Below are positions 26,744 to 35,773 of a stretch of 64,000 nucleotides of DNA, in pieces. The first letter of the stretch is position 1, and each line of letters begins with the position of its first letter. Made by a program: the position numbers and the translations under genes. This DNA comes from Massilia violaceinigra (lineage in GTDB: Bacteria; Pseudomonadota; Gammaproteobacteria; Burkholderiales; Burkholderiaceae_D), in the NCBI RefSeq assembly GCF_002752675.1, contig NZ_CP024608.1:5146001-5210000 (forward strand), in the 5' to 3' direction. The notes under the pieces are model-generated. The model worked only from the letters and a program-made list of their open reading frames with translations, made no database searches and was not told the origin of the DNA.

Positions 26744-28408
26744 ATGCGCCTGACCCTCAACATAGCCACGCTGAAATTCCGACTGACGGTCGTGGTCATC
26801 GGCCTGGTACTGCTTGCCACCAGCGTGCTGACCTTTGTTTCCCTGTATCTGGCCGAGCGCCAGATGCGCGACGTGATCGGCTCGCAGCAAGTGGCGCTGC
26901 TCTCCAGCGCGGCCGCCTATATCGATGCCGACCTCGAGTCCCGGCAAACCCTGCTCAAGACCCTGCGCGAGGAACTCGGGCGCAGCGGCGGCCATCCGGA
27001 GGGCGGCTTGCAGGCATTCCTGGAAGCCCACGCGACCTTGCGTGACGAATTTTTCAATGTGCTGGTGTTCGACAGCACCGGCACCATGCTGGCCAACATG
27101 AACGACCGGCGCACCAACAACACGCTCAATTTCGGCAAGCGCGCCTACTTCACCGAGACCGTGGCCGCGCGCGAAGGCGTCATTTCCAAGCCCTTCAAGA
27201 GCGCCCTGTCGGGCAAGCCGGTCATTCTGGTCACCGAACCGCTGTATGACGAACAAGGCAAGCTGATCTTCATGCTGGGCGGCGCCATCGACCTGCAGCG
27301 TCCGCGCTTTTTCGGCCAGCTCGAAGCGCTCGGATCGGGCGCGACCGGCTATCTGTTCATGCTGACCAACGCCGGCACTATCATTCACCATCCGGACAAA
27401 GAGCGCATCTTGCAGCGCGTGCAGGATGAGGCCGGCGGCGCCGTGGCCTCGACCATGGCCGCGCTGGGCGGTTTCGAGGGCTGGATCGAAGGCCCCACCA
27501 AACGCGGCGTGCGCGCCCTGATCACCTACAAGCGCCTGCGCAAGACCGACTGGATTCTCGGCGCCGTGTATCCCGTCGACGAAGCGTTCACGCCGCTGAT
27601 CGACATGCGCCCGACCGCGCTGCTGGCCTCGGTTGCGGTGGCGGCGCTGGCCGGACTGGCCGGCTGGCTGGCCATATTGCGCCTGCTGCGTCCCTTGGGC
27701 GCGCTGCGCGGCCATGTGGCCGGTATCGTCGACGGCAGCGCCGGGATCGAGGTGTTCAATGTGCGCGGGCGCGACGAATTTGGCGAACTCAGCCGCGCGT
27801 TCTACACGCTCTCGCAACAGCGCCGCCAGGCCGAACTGAAGCTGGAAGCCCAGGCCCGTACCGACATTCTGACCGGCATCGACAACCGCCGCATGTTCGA
27901 GGAAACCTTTGCCGCCGCCCTGGGACGTGCCGCGCGCGGCAACACGGCCATCGCGCTGGCCTACCTCGACATCGACCATTTCAAGACGATCAACGATACC
28001 TACGGGCACAAAGCGGGGGACGAGGTACTGGTCGAATTCGCCAGGCGCCTGCGCGCGGCGGTGCGCTCGACTGACAGCGTGGCGCGCCTGGCGGGCGACG
28101 AATTCGTGGCCATCTTCGAGGGCTTGCGCGATGATGTTGAGCCGACAATATTGGCCGAAAAGATCCTCGACATGGCGCGCACACCCTTCCTTGCCGCCGG
28201 CGCCAGCTTGCAAGTGAGCACCAGTGTCGGCATCGCCGTCGGGCGCGGCAATGCGGCCGGCGCCGGCGATTACCTGGCGCTGGCGGACGAGGCGCTGTAT
28301 GCGGCCAAGCAGGCCGGGCGCGACCGGTATGCCATGCGCCGCCTCGGCACGGCATCGAAAGGCACGCCGCAGGCAACACGGCCGCAGACAGCCACGGATA
28401 ATGCTTGA
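26744..28408 (+). CDS. Diguanylate cyclase with Cache sensor and HAMP
   Basis: 554 residues. Membrane helix 1 is at about 13-35, a periplasmic Cache domain at about 45-280 (FNVLVFDSTGTMLANMNDRR, YFTETVAAREGVISKP), helix 2 at about 291-313, HAMP at 314-365 and GGDEF at 370-530. The signature reads AGDEF (450-454), a tolerated variant, with LDIDHFKTINDTYGH and a full RxxD inhibitory site (RSTD, 441-444). It should make cyclic di-GMP in response to a periplasmic ligand. A second, degenerate GGDEF gene follows 58 bases downstream. Confidence 0.93.
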   Translation: MRLTLNIATLKFRLTVVVIGLVLLATSVLTFVSLYLAERQMRDVIGSQQVALLSSAAAYIDADLESRQTLLKTLREELGRSGGHPEGGLQAFLEAHATLRDEFFNVLVFDSTGTMLANMNDRRTNNTLNFGKRAYFTETVAAREGVISKPFKSALSGKPVILVTEPLYDEQGKLIFMLGGAIDLQRPRFFGQLEALGSGATGYLFMLTNAGTIIHHPDKERILQRVQDEAGGAVASTMAALGGFEGWIEGPTKRGVRALITYKRLRKTDWILGAVYPVDEAFTPLIDMRPTALLASVAVAALAGLAGWLAILRLLRPLGALRGHVAGIVDGSAGIEVFNVRGRDEFGELSRAFYTLSQQRRQAELKLEAQARTDILTGIDNRRMFEETFAAALGRAARGNTAIALAYLDIDHFKTINDTYGHKAGDEVLVEFARRLRAAVRSTDSVARLAGDEFVAIFEGLRDDVEPTILAEKILDMARTPFLAAGASLQVSTSVGIAVGRGNAAGAGDYLALADEALYAAKQAGRDRYAMRRLGTASKGTPQATRPQTATDNA

Positions 28409-28466
28409 TTGCAGGTAACTCCGGCGGTAAGCTCTGCCTATCGGTTTTCATCTTCAAGGAATTTAC

Positions 28467-29093
28467 ATGAGCACAGAATGCGACGGCTGCCCGGCATGCG
28501 CGCCCTTGCGCGCCAGGCTGGCTGAAAAAGAACTGGACATCCTGAACCTGACCGAGTCGCTCACGCGTCACGACATCCTGACCGGCGTGCTGAACCGGCG
28601 CGCCTTGACCGAGCTGGTGGCCGAAGAGCTGCAGCGCTCGTCGCGCACGGGCCAGCCGTTCTGCTTCGCCATGATCGGCATCGATCACATGAAGGACGTC
28701 AACCAGCAGTTCGGCCACGACATCGGCGACGCTGTGCTCCAGGGCATCACCCGCTCGGCCACCGAGCTGCTGCGTACGCTGGACCGCTTCGGCCGCATCG
28801 AGAGCGACCAGTTCGGCGTCATCCTGCCGGCCACCTGGCTGCACCAGGGCGTGCTGGCGATGAACCGCCTCACCGCCAAGGTCGCCGCTTTCGGTTGGGA
28901 TACGCTTACGCCCGGCACCACGGTCACGTTCTCGGCCGGCCTGACCACCAATGCGCCGGCCGAAACGGCCGAGATGATGATTCAGCGTGCCGAAAAAGCC
29001 ATGGCCGAAGCCAAGCAGGAAGGGCGCAACCGGACCGTGCAGATCGAGCAGGAATTGCCCGCCGGGCTGTTCGCCGCAATGGACGACATGTAA
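28467..29093 (+). CDS. Degenerate GGDEF domain protein
   Basis: 208 residues. A short N-terminus with CDGCPAC leads into a GGDEF fold (HDILTGVLNRRALTELV, FAMIGIDHMKDVNQQFGHDI). The signature GGDEF is replaced by ESDQF (112-116) and the second metal aspartate site is changed, so diguanylate cyclase activity is unlikely. An RTLD sequence (103-106) sits where the inhibitory RxxD would be, so it may still bind cyclic di-GMP or act as a dimer partner of the upstream cyclase. No membrane helix. Confidence 0.88.
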   Translation: MSTECDGCPACAPLRARLAEKELDILNLTESLTRHDILTGVLNRRALTELVAEELQRSSRTGQPFCFAMIGIDHMKDVNQQFGHDIGDAVLQGITRSATELLRTLDRFGRIESDQFGVILPATWLHQGVLAMNRLTAKVAAFGWDTLTPGTTVTFSAGLTTNAPAETAEMMIQRAEKAMAEAKQEGRNRTVQIEQELPAGLFAAMDDM

Positions 29094-29906
29094 CTATTTT
29101 TGCGCACGCAGGCGCACCAGCTTGCTCTCCAGCGAGGCGGCGGATACGGCGCCGAGGTGCGAATCGGCAAGCCGGCCGCTGGCGTCATAAAACAGGGTGG
29201 TCGGCAGCGCGCTCGATCCCACCTCGCGTCCCATGGCCGAATTGGCATCGAGCACCACGTTCTCCAGCGTCGGTGCGCCGCTATTCACGTACGCCCGTAC
29301 GGTGTGCGCATCTTCGCCCTGGTTGACGAAAACAAACACCACATTGCGCTCGCGTTGCTGCGCGGCGGCGAGCAGCGGCATTTCTGCGCGGCAGGGCGGG
29401 CACCAGCTGGCCCACAGATTGACCACCACCGGCCGCCCTTGCGCCAGCGCCGCCAGCGTCACCGGCGCGCCGGTGGGGGTGATCAGCGCCGTCAGCGGCA
29501 AGGGTTTGCGTTCGCTCAGCTTCAGCAGCAGCGGCGCCCCCGACGTGAACCACGCTAGCGCCCCCGCCAGCATGCCGGCCGCCAGCGGATTGCGCAGGCG
29601 CGGGTTCTTCAGCATGCGCCAGCCGCCGTACGCCAGGCCGGCCAGCATCACCGCCCACGGCGTAAAGCCGCCATCGCGGATATCCATGATCGACAGCGGC
29701 TCCGCGCGGTACTGGGCGAACCAGGTGGCCACGAACACGATCCGGCCCGCCACCAGCCCGACCAGCAGCATGTCGAGCAGTACCTTACCGGTCCGGACCT
29801 TCTGATGGCGCCCAACCCAGTTGCCAAGGCCGCATGCTATAAGTAGCGATATGAGCAGCAGCAGGTGCGCCGTCTGGAAGCTGAAGGGCCCGAGGCTGAC
29901 GGTCAT
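29094..29906 (-). CDS. Fusion of Lgt-like membrane domain and TlpA-type thioredoxin
   Basis: 270 residues. The first 135 form four or so membrane helices with Lgt-like features (GLVAGRIVFVATWFA, DGGFTPWAVMLAGLAYGG), but are shorter than a full diacylglyceryl transferase. The rest is a periplasmic thioredoxin domain with VVNLWASWCPPCRAEMPLL (CPPC active site) and the cis-Pro segment SALPTTLFYD. It is likely a membrane-tethered thiol reductase. ATG 29906 is chosen because the homologous membrane region begins there. It converges with the degenerate GGDEF gene, stop next to stop. Confidence 0.85.
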   Translation of the reverse strand: MTVSLGPFSFQTAHLLLLISLLIACGLGNWVGRHQKVRTGKVLLDMLLVGLVAGRIVFVATWFAQYRAEPLSIMDIRDGGFTPWAVMLAGLAYGGWRMLKNPRLRNPLAAGMLAGALAWFTSGAPLLLKLSERKPLPLTALITPTGAPVTLAALAQGRPVVVNLWASWCPPCRAEMPLLAAAQQRERNVVFVFVNQGEDAHTVRAYVNSGAPTLENVVLDANSAMGREVGSSALPTTLFYDASGRLADSHLGAVSAASLESKLVRLRAQK

Positions 29907-30048
29907 GGCAAGGTTCTTTTCATGGGGCGGGTCCGGATAAACAAACGTCAATATTGTCGCGCACACAGATTAGGCCGGGGTTAACGCAGGGACCGCGCCG
30001 CCACTGGCATCATCCGGTTCGCCCTTGGGCGGCAGTCCGGGAGGAAGC

Positions 30049-31593
30049 ATGAAAACATCACCACTGACCTCGATGCTGGCCGCGCTGCTGCTCGCGGCCA
30101 CGCTGAGCGGCTGCGCCGGCCTGCCCGCGCTCGATGGCCGCACGTCCAGCCACTACATCGCCGCCACCTCCGCCACGCGCCTGGGCACGGCCCTGGCGCC
30201 GCTCAACGCAGCCCATCCCGGCATGTCGGGCCTGTACTCGCTGGCCAACGGGCGCGATGCTTTTGCCGCGCGCGCCATGCTGGCCGACGCCGCCGAACGC
30301 ACCCTCGACATCCAGTACTATATCTGGCGCAACGATACCACCGGCATATTGCTGTTCAAGGCCGTGCGCGTGGCGGCGGCGCGCGGCGTGCGGGTGCGCC
30401 TCCTGCTCGACGATAACAACACGCGTGGCCTGGACCCGGTGCTGTCCGCGCTCGACGCCGACCCCAACATCGAAGTGCGCCTGTTCAATCCCTTCGTCAC
30501 GCGCGCGCACCGCGCGCTCGGCTACCTGTCCGACTTTGCGCGCCTGAACCGGCGCATGCACAACAAATCCTTCACGGCCGATAATGCAGCCACCATTATC
30601 GGCGGGCGCAATATCGGCGACGAATACTTTGGCGTGGCCGGCAGCCTGCTGTTCGTCGATCTCGATGTGATGGCGGTCGGCCCGGTGGTGGACGCCGTCT
30701 CGCGCGACTTCGACCGTTACTGGAACAGCCGCTCGGCCTATCCGGTCGCTCTGCTGGTGCCGGCGCCCGCGCCCGGCAGCGCGGACATGCTGGCCGCGCA
30801 GGCCGGGCAGGGGTCTGCGGGCGCTGATTACGCGGCGGCGGTGCGCGATTCGCCTTTCGTCGCGCAGCTGGTTAACCGCAGCCTGCCGTTCGAGTGGGCC
30901 GCTACGACGTTGGTCAGCGACGATCCGGACAAGGTGCTTGGCAAGGAAGCGCCGGAGACCAAGGTTACCTACCAGCTCCAGAAGCTGTTGGGCGACCCGG
31001 CCCGGACGGTGGACCTGGTATCGCCGTACTTCGTGCCCGGCAAAACCTGGGCCGCCAATTTCGCGGCGATGGCGGCGCGCGGCATGGACGTGCACATCCT
31101 GACCAATTCGCTCGAAGCGACCGACGTGGCGGTGGTCCACGCGGGCTATGCCAAATGGCGCAAGCCCTTGCTGGAAGCGGGAGTGACGCTGTATGAACTG
31201 CACCGCGGCGTTGGCGGCGAGCGTGCGCCCGAAGGGGCAAAGGGCGGTAAGCTTGGCAGCTCCGCATCGAGCCTGCACGCGAAGACGTTTTCGGTGGACC
31301 GCAAGCGGGTGTTCATCGGGTCCTTCAACTTCGACCCGCGCTCGGCCGACCTCAATACCGAGATGGGGTTTGTGATCGAGAGCCCCGACATGGCCGCCCG
31401 CATGGCGAAGTCCCTGCGCGAACGGGCGCCGGCGCGCGCTTACCGGGTGCGCCTGGCGCCCGACGGCGCCCTGTACTGGACCGAGCGCGTGGGGGATACG
31501 GAAATCCGCCACGACACCGAGCCCGGTACCGGCTTTTGGAAGCGCGCGGCTGTGGGCATGCTGTCGCTGCTGCCGATCGACTGGCTGCTGTAA
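30049..31593 (+). CDS. Phospholipase D / cardiolipin synthase family lipoprotein
   Basis: 514 residues. The start at 30049 has GGAGG upstream. A lipoprotein signal (LLAATLSGC) anchors it. The two PLD catalytic motifs are MHNKSFTADN and LHAKTFSVD, the first followed by GGRNIGDEYF and the second by GSFNFDPRSADLNTEMG, as in ClsC/YmdC-type proteins. The first motif is HNK and the second HAK, with distal residues shifted to Asp as is common in this subfamily. It may make or remodel cardiolipin-like lipids on the periplasmic face. It ends directly next to the dsbD stop. Confidence 0.92.
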   Translation: MKTSPLTSMLAALLLAATLSGCAGLPALDGRTSSHYIAATSATRLGTALAPLNAAHPGMSGLYSLANGRDAFAARAMLADAAERTLDIQYYIWRNDTTGILLFKAVRVAAARGVRVRLLLDDNNTRGLDPVLSALDADPNIEVRLFNPFVTRAHRALGYLSDFARLNRRMHNKSFTADNAATIIGGRNIGDEYFGVAGSLLFVDLDVMAVGPVVDAVSRDFDRYWNSRSAYPVALLVPAPAPGSADMLAAQAGQGSAGADYAAAVRDSPFVAQLVNRSLPFEWAATTLVSDDPDKVLGKEAPETKVTYQLQKLLGDPARTVDLVSPYFVPGKTWAANFAAMAARGMDVHILTNSLEATDVAVVHAGYAKWRKPLLEAGVTLYELHRGVGGERAPEGAKGGKLGSSASSLHAKTFSVDRKRVFIGSFNFDPRSADLNTEMGFVIESPDMAARMAKSLRERAPARAYRVRLAPDGALYWTERVGDTEIRHDTEPGTGFWKRAAVGMLSLLPIDWLL

Positions 31594-33447
31594 TCAGCCC
31601 GCTGCGCCGTGCGCGGCCTGCAGGCGCTCGGCAAAGCGCTGGGCCGGCACGAAACCGATGATGCGCCCCTTCGGCACTTCCTTGCCGCTGGCATCGAACA
31701 GGATGATGCCCGGTGGCCCGAACAGGCTGAATTTTTTCATCAGCGCGCGGTCGTCAGCATTGTTGGCCGTCACATCCACCTGGATCAGGCGCATCTTTTT
31801 CATCGAGGCGGCCACCGCGCTGTCGGGGAAGGTCATCCGTTCCATCTCCTTGCAGGCCACGCACCAGTCGGCGTAAAAGTCGAGCAGCACCGGCGTGGTG
31901 GTATCGGCCAGCGCGCGTTCCAGTTCGGCGACGGTGCGGATGCGCGTGAACTGCGGGCCCGATTCGGCGTGGGCGAGCGCGGTGCCACCCCCGCCGCGCA
32001 AATGCGCCAGCGGCTGCAGCACATCGCGTCCCGAGCTGGCCGCGCCGGCCAGCTCGAACAGGCCGCCGACCAGCATCACCACGCCCAGCGCCTTGCCGGC
32101 GTAGGCACCGGCGCCGCTGTGCGGCGGCAGCGCCTGGCCCACATGCAGGAACAGCGCGCACAGGATCGCAAAGCCGCCCCACAGCGCCATCATCACCGGT
32201 ACCGGGAATACCGGCGACACCATCCAGATCGCGACCGCGATCAGCAGCATGCCGAACACCTTTTTCACGCCATTCATCCAGGCGCCGGCGCGCGGCAGCA
32301 GGCTGCCGGCCGAAAGACCGGTCAGCAGCAGCGGCACGCTCATCCCGAGCGCCATCGAAAACAGGGCCCAGCCGCCGATCCAGGCGTTGCCGGTCTGGCT
32401 GATGTACAGCAGCGCGCCAGCCAGGGGACCGGCCACGCACGGACCGACGATCAGTGCCGACAGCGCGCCCATGATGAACACGCCCACGAAGCGTCCGCCG
32501 CGCACCGCTCCGCCGGTGCTGGAAAGGCGGGTTTGCAGCGCGCTTGGCAGCTGCAATTGGTAGACATCGAACATCGACAGCGCCAGTCCGACCAGCAGCG
32601 CGCCGAACGTCAGCAGCACCCATGGCTTTTGCAGCGCCCCGGCCAGGCCTTCGCCCGCCAGCCCGGCGCCCACGCCCAGCGCCGTGTAGACCAGCGCCAT
32701 GCCGAGACAATAGGCCGAAGCGAGCAGCAGGCCGCGGCTGCGCGAGACCGTTCCTTCGCCGACGATGATCGACGACAGGATCGGCACCATCGGCAGCACG
32801 CACGGCGTGAACGACAGCAGCAGGCCAAACAGCAGGAACGCGCTGCCGATGCGCCACAGGCTGCCGCTTTGCAGGGTGCGCTGCGCGAGCGTGGTGTCGT
32901 CCTCAGGCGCGGCGGCGCTGGCCGCGGTGTTGGCCGGTGCGCTGGCCGCAGGCGGCGCAACCGCCGCCGGAGGTGGTGCCTCCGCCTGCGGTGCCAGCAC
33001 GCCAGGTTTGGCCGGATCGACCAGATAGGTTTTGCTGACCGGCGCGTAGCACAGGCCCGCATCGGCGCAGCCCTGGTAGGCGACGTTGAAGGTGAACGGC
33101 TTGCCCGGCATGGGGGCCAGCGCGACATCAAGCTGGCCTTGGTAGGTTTCCATCTCCTTGTTGAAGTTCTCGTCGAACTTGCGGATGCCCGCCGGCAGCG
33201 CCGGTGCGGGAATCGGCGCGTCGCCGGCCGCGCTGGTGAATGCCAGCCGCTCGCGGTACAGGTGATAGCCCGGCGCGATGGTCCAGCGCAGGGCGACGGC
33301 GCCGCCGTCACGCACCTCGGTACGCAGCACGAAGGCTTGTTCGGGGTCGAGGAAGTCGTCGGCCGCGGCGGCCTTGCCCGCCCAGCCGGCAAAGGCGAGC
33401 ATGGCCAGCAGCGACAGCAGCCATCTCAGGAAGGGTGCGGATTTCAT
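31594..33447 (-). CDS. dsbD: Thiol:disulfide interchange protein DsbD
   Basis: 617 residues with the full three-part DsbD layout. After the signal peptide comes the N-terminal immunoglobulin-like domain with redox cysteines C127 and C133 (YQGCADAGLCYAPV). The central eight-helix membrane domain has its two cysteines in FTPCVLPMVPI and GPCVAGPLAGA. The C-terminal thioredoxin-like domain has CVACKEM. It moves electrons from cytoplasmic thioredoxin to periplasmic thiol proteins. It is the last gene of the JDVT-CTERM/flavinylation operon, 33 bases after apbE, so its likely clients there are the TlpA protein and cytochrome. Confidence 0.96.
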   Translation of the reverse strand: MKSAPFLRWLLSLLAMLAFAGWAGKAAAADDFLDPEQAFVLRTEVRDGGAVALRWTIAPGYHLYRERLAFTSAAGDAPIPAPALPAGIRKFDENFNKEMETYQGQLDVALAPMPGKPFTFNVAYQGCADAGLCYAPVSKTYLVDPAKPGVLAPQAEAPPPAAVAPPAASAPANTAASAAAPEDDTTLAQRTLQSGSLWRIGSAFLLFGLLLSFTPCVLPMVPILSSIIVGEGTVSRSRGLLLASAYCLGMALVYTALGVGAGLAGEGLAGALQKPWVLLTFGALLVGLALSMFDVYQLQLPSALQTRLSSTGGAVRGGRFVGVFIMGALSALIVGPCVAGPLAGALLYISQTGNAWIGGWALFSMALGMSVPLLLTGLSAGSLLPRAGAWMNGVKKVFGMLLIAVAIWMVSPVFPVPVMMALWGGFAILCALFLHVGQALPPHSGAGAYAGKALGVVMLVGGLFELAGAASSGRDVLQPLAHLRGGGGTALAHAESGPQFTRIRTVAELERALADTTTPVLLDFYADWCVACKEMERMTFPDSAVAASMKKMRLIQVDVTANNADDRALMKKFSLFGPPGIILFDASGKEVPKGRIIGFVPAQRFAERLQAAHGAAG

Positions 33448-33480
33448 GGTGTTTCTCCAGTAGTTAAATCGGTGGTGGTC

Positions 33481-34377
33481 TTACACATCCTTGCGGAAGC
33501 ACTGGCCTTGCAGGTCGATGGCGAGGTAGGCCATGCCCGAGTTGTCGAGGAAGGCCAGGCCATCCTCCTGCATCAGCATGGCGATGGTGGAGCAGCTGCC
33601 GGCGGCAATCGCCAGGGGCCCGAGCACGCTGACCGAGCGCCAGTGCGACACCGGCATGCCGCTGCGCGGGTCGAGCACATGGCAATAACGCTTGCCGGCG
33701 ATGTCGATGAATCGTTCGTAGTCGCCGCTGGTGGCGAGCGCGCCGCTGGCGATCGGGATCGCGCCGGCCAGGCGTTCGGTGTCGCGCGGGTCCTGCACGC
33801 CGATCTCCCAGGAGGCGCCGTCGGGGCGCGGGCCGATGATGCGCAGGTCGCCCCCCAGGTTGACGTAACCGTGGCGCACGCCGCTGGCCGCCAGCAGCGC
33901 CGCCGCGCGGTCGGCCGCGTATTCCTTGCCGAAGCCGCCGAAGTCGATTTCCATGCCCGCCTTGGACAGGCGGATGGCGCCATGCTCGCGCTCGACGTGC
34001 TGCCAGCCGACCAGCGGCAGCAGCGCGTCGAGCGCCGCCTGCGCCGGCAGCACGGGACGGCGGAAGTCCCAGGCACGCCGCAGCACGCCCGAGGTGATGT
34101 CGAACAGGCCGCCACTGCTGGCGTGCAGCACGCGGGCGTAGTCCAGCAGCGCGTTGGTCTCGTCGTCGCAGACCACCGGATCGCGCCCGGCCGCATGATT
34201 GATGCGGTTCACAATGCCACCGGTGCGGTAGCGCGAATAGGTGGACTCGATGCGCAGCACCTCGTCGATGGCCGCCTGCGCCAGGCGAGCGCCATCGACG
34301 CCCGGCGCGATGGCCAGGCGCAGCTCGCAGCGGCTGGCCATGGCCTCGAACGGGAACGCTTGCACGTCCATTACCAC
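33481..34377 (-). CDS. apbE: FAD:protein FMN transferase
   Basis: 298 residues. ApbE motifs are clear: EAMASRCELRLA, STYSRYR, INHAAGRDP, and the flavin/metal-binding segment IDFGGFGKEYAADRA, then SGALATSGDYERF. ApbE attaches FMN covalently to Ser/Thr in exported or membrane proteins. No signal peptide is visible at the N-terminus (MVMDVQAFPFEAMASR), so it may act in the cytoplasm or use another route. The start overlaps the DUF3570 stop by 7 bases, a sign of translational coupling. The upstream DUF3570 protein carries a fitting acceptor motif. Confidence 0.94.
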   Translation of the reverse strand: MVMDVQAFPFEAMASRCELRLAIAPGVDGARLAQAAIDEVLRIESTYSRYRTGGIVNRINHAAGRDPVVCDDETNALLDYARVLHASSGGLFDITSGVLRRAWDFRRPVLPAQAALDALLPLVGWQHVEREHGAIRLSKAGMEIDFGGFGKEYAADRAAALLAASGVRHGYVNLGGDLRIIGPRPDGASWEIGVQDPRDTERLAGAIPIASGALATSGDYERFIDIAGKRYCHVLDPRSGMPVSHWRSVSVLGPLAIAAGSCSTIAMLMQEDGLAFLDNSGMAYLAIDLQGQCFRKDV

Positions 34378-35528
34378 TGCCGCGTGAGGCCCAGCTGGAT
34401 GCTGTGGGCGCGCAGCGGCTCCAGTCCCGGGCTGCCTTTGTCGAACAGGCGCCAGCTGCCGCGCTGCTGGTAGGCTTCCAGCTTGACGTCGACGATCCAG
34501 TCGCGGCTGAGCTGCTTGGCGACCTTGATCCCCAGCGTCACGGCGCCGAAGCCCGACAGGCGCTGGTCCGCCGACGACAGGCCGTCAGGGTTGCTGGCAT
34601 AACCGGGCCGGAACGGCTCGCCCAGCACGCCGTCGTACACCGGATCGAAGTAGAAGCGCGCCGCGCGCTGCGAGTACAGGCGCGCCGACGGCGTGATGAT
34701 CCAGCCCTGGCCGGCCGGCTGCACGTATTCGCCGCCGAAGGTGTGGGCGCGGATGCCGTAGGTGTCGGTGTAATAGCGGTAGGACAGGCGGCTGGTCCCG
34801 CCGGTGGCGGCGTAATGATGGTTCCAGCGCCCCATCAGGGTGCTCTGGTTGCGCTGGCGCGGACGGTTGTCGAACGCCTTGTACGGGTCCGAAAAATAGC
34901 CGTGGCCGCGGTTGTGGGTCACGGTCAGCTGCGCCAGGTCGTTCGGTCCCAGTACCTGGGTCACGCCGGCGAGGAAGTTGACGGTCTGGCGCGATTCGTC
35001 GCGCACGATGAAGTTCACCGGGTTGATCGCATCGTCCGAGCCGCCCACGCCGAGCGACCAGGTGGTGTTCTTGTCTTCGCTCGACATGGTGCCGGTCACG
35101 GACAGGGCGCGCGAGTCGTAGTCATGCTCGGTCGAATAGGCCGCGCCCACGGTCAGGCTGCCGCGCTGGAAGTAGCGCGTGACAGAGGCGTCGCCGGCCT
35201 TGCGGTCGTCGCTCATGCGCGAGGCGCCCGATACGGCCGTGTGGTAGCGCGGCGACGCGCCCGAGACATCGTCGGCCGTCAGCGAAGCGGCCACCGACCA
35301 GACGCCGGCCACCGGCGCGATCAGCGACACCGATGGCGCGCGCACGCGGATGCGGTCGATGCTGGACTGGCTTTCTTCGTAACTGAGCAGCTTGACGCTG
35401 ATGGAGGCGTGCTCCGGTGGCGTTTCGGCATGCACCAGGCCTGGCAGCATCAGCGCCGCCGCCAGGATGGCGTGGCCGAGGGCCGCGGGTTGTGCGGGGA
35501 GGAGTTGGGTGGTCATGTGCTTGTTCAT
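34371..35528 (-). CDS. DUF3570 outer-membrane-type protein, candidate ApbE substrate
   Basis: 385 residues with a signal peptide (cleaved near VHA-ETPPE) and beta-strand-rich sequence ending in a barrel-like QLGLTRQW. DUF3570 proteins recur beside apbE and DUF4266. Residues 86-92 read DDVSGAS, fitting the flavinylation pattern Dxx(S/T)GA(S/T) seen in NqrC and RnfG; S92 would be the FMN acceptor. A second SGAS at 100-103 lacks the Asp. The start could be 35528 (AGAGGA directly adjacent) or ATG 35516; both leave the signal peptide. The role as a flavinylated outer-membrane redox protein is inference. Confidence 0.88.
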   Translation of the reverse strand: MNKHMTTQLLPAQPAALGHAILAAALMLPGLVHAETPPEHASISVKLLSYEESQSSIDRIRVRAPSVSLIAPVAGVWSVAASLTADDVSGASPRYHTAVSGASRMSDDRKAGDASVTRYFQRGSLTVGAAYSTEHDYDSRALSVTGTMSSEDKNTTWSLGVGGSDDAINPVNFIVRDESRQTVNFLAGVTQVLGPNDLAQLTVTHNRGHGYFSDPYKAFDNRPRQRNQSTLMGRWNHHYAATGGTSRLSYRYYTDTYGIRAHTFGGEYVQPAGQGWIITPSARLYSQRAARFYFDPVYDGVLGEPFRPGYASNPDGLSSADQRLSGFGAVTLGIKVAKQLSRDWIVDVKLEAYQQRGSWRLFDKGSPGLEPLRAHSIQLGLTRQW

Positions 35529-35533
35529 TCCTC

Positions 35534-35773
35534 TCAGTTGCAACCGCAGCCGCCGCCGCCGACACCGCTGCCGCCGGACGCCGCCTCGCGGCTCGCATAA
35601 ATATGTTCGTTGAAGCGCGTTTCGAGTCCGTCGCCTTCCATCAGCATTTCCGGCTTGGCCAGCGTGCCTTTTTCCCAGGCTTGCACCGGGGTGATGGCCG
35701 AGCAGCCGGTGGCGCCGGCCGCCAGCGCCGCCAGGGCGCCGGCGCGCAGCAGGGTCATGATTGTCATCTTCAT
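35534..35773 (-). CDS. DUF4266 small lipoprotein
   Basis: 79 residues. The lipobox is LAAGATGC, giving a lipidated mature protein of about 56 residues: SAITPVQAWEKGTLAKPEML and EHIYASREAASGG, ending in a Gly-rich tail GVGGGGCGCN with two cysteines. This is the usual DUF4266 form, always small and found next to DUF3570, apbE and TlpA genes. The C-terminal cysteines may bind metal or flavin or be TlpA clients. It overlaps the TlpA gene by 4 bases (ATGA). Confidence 0.9.
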   Translation of the reverse strand: MKMTIMTLLRAGALAALAAGATGCSAITPVQAWEKGTLAKPEMLMEGDGLETRFNEHIYASREAASGGSGVGGGGCGCN

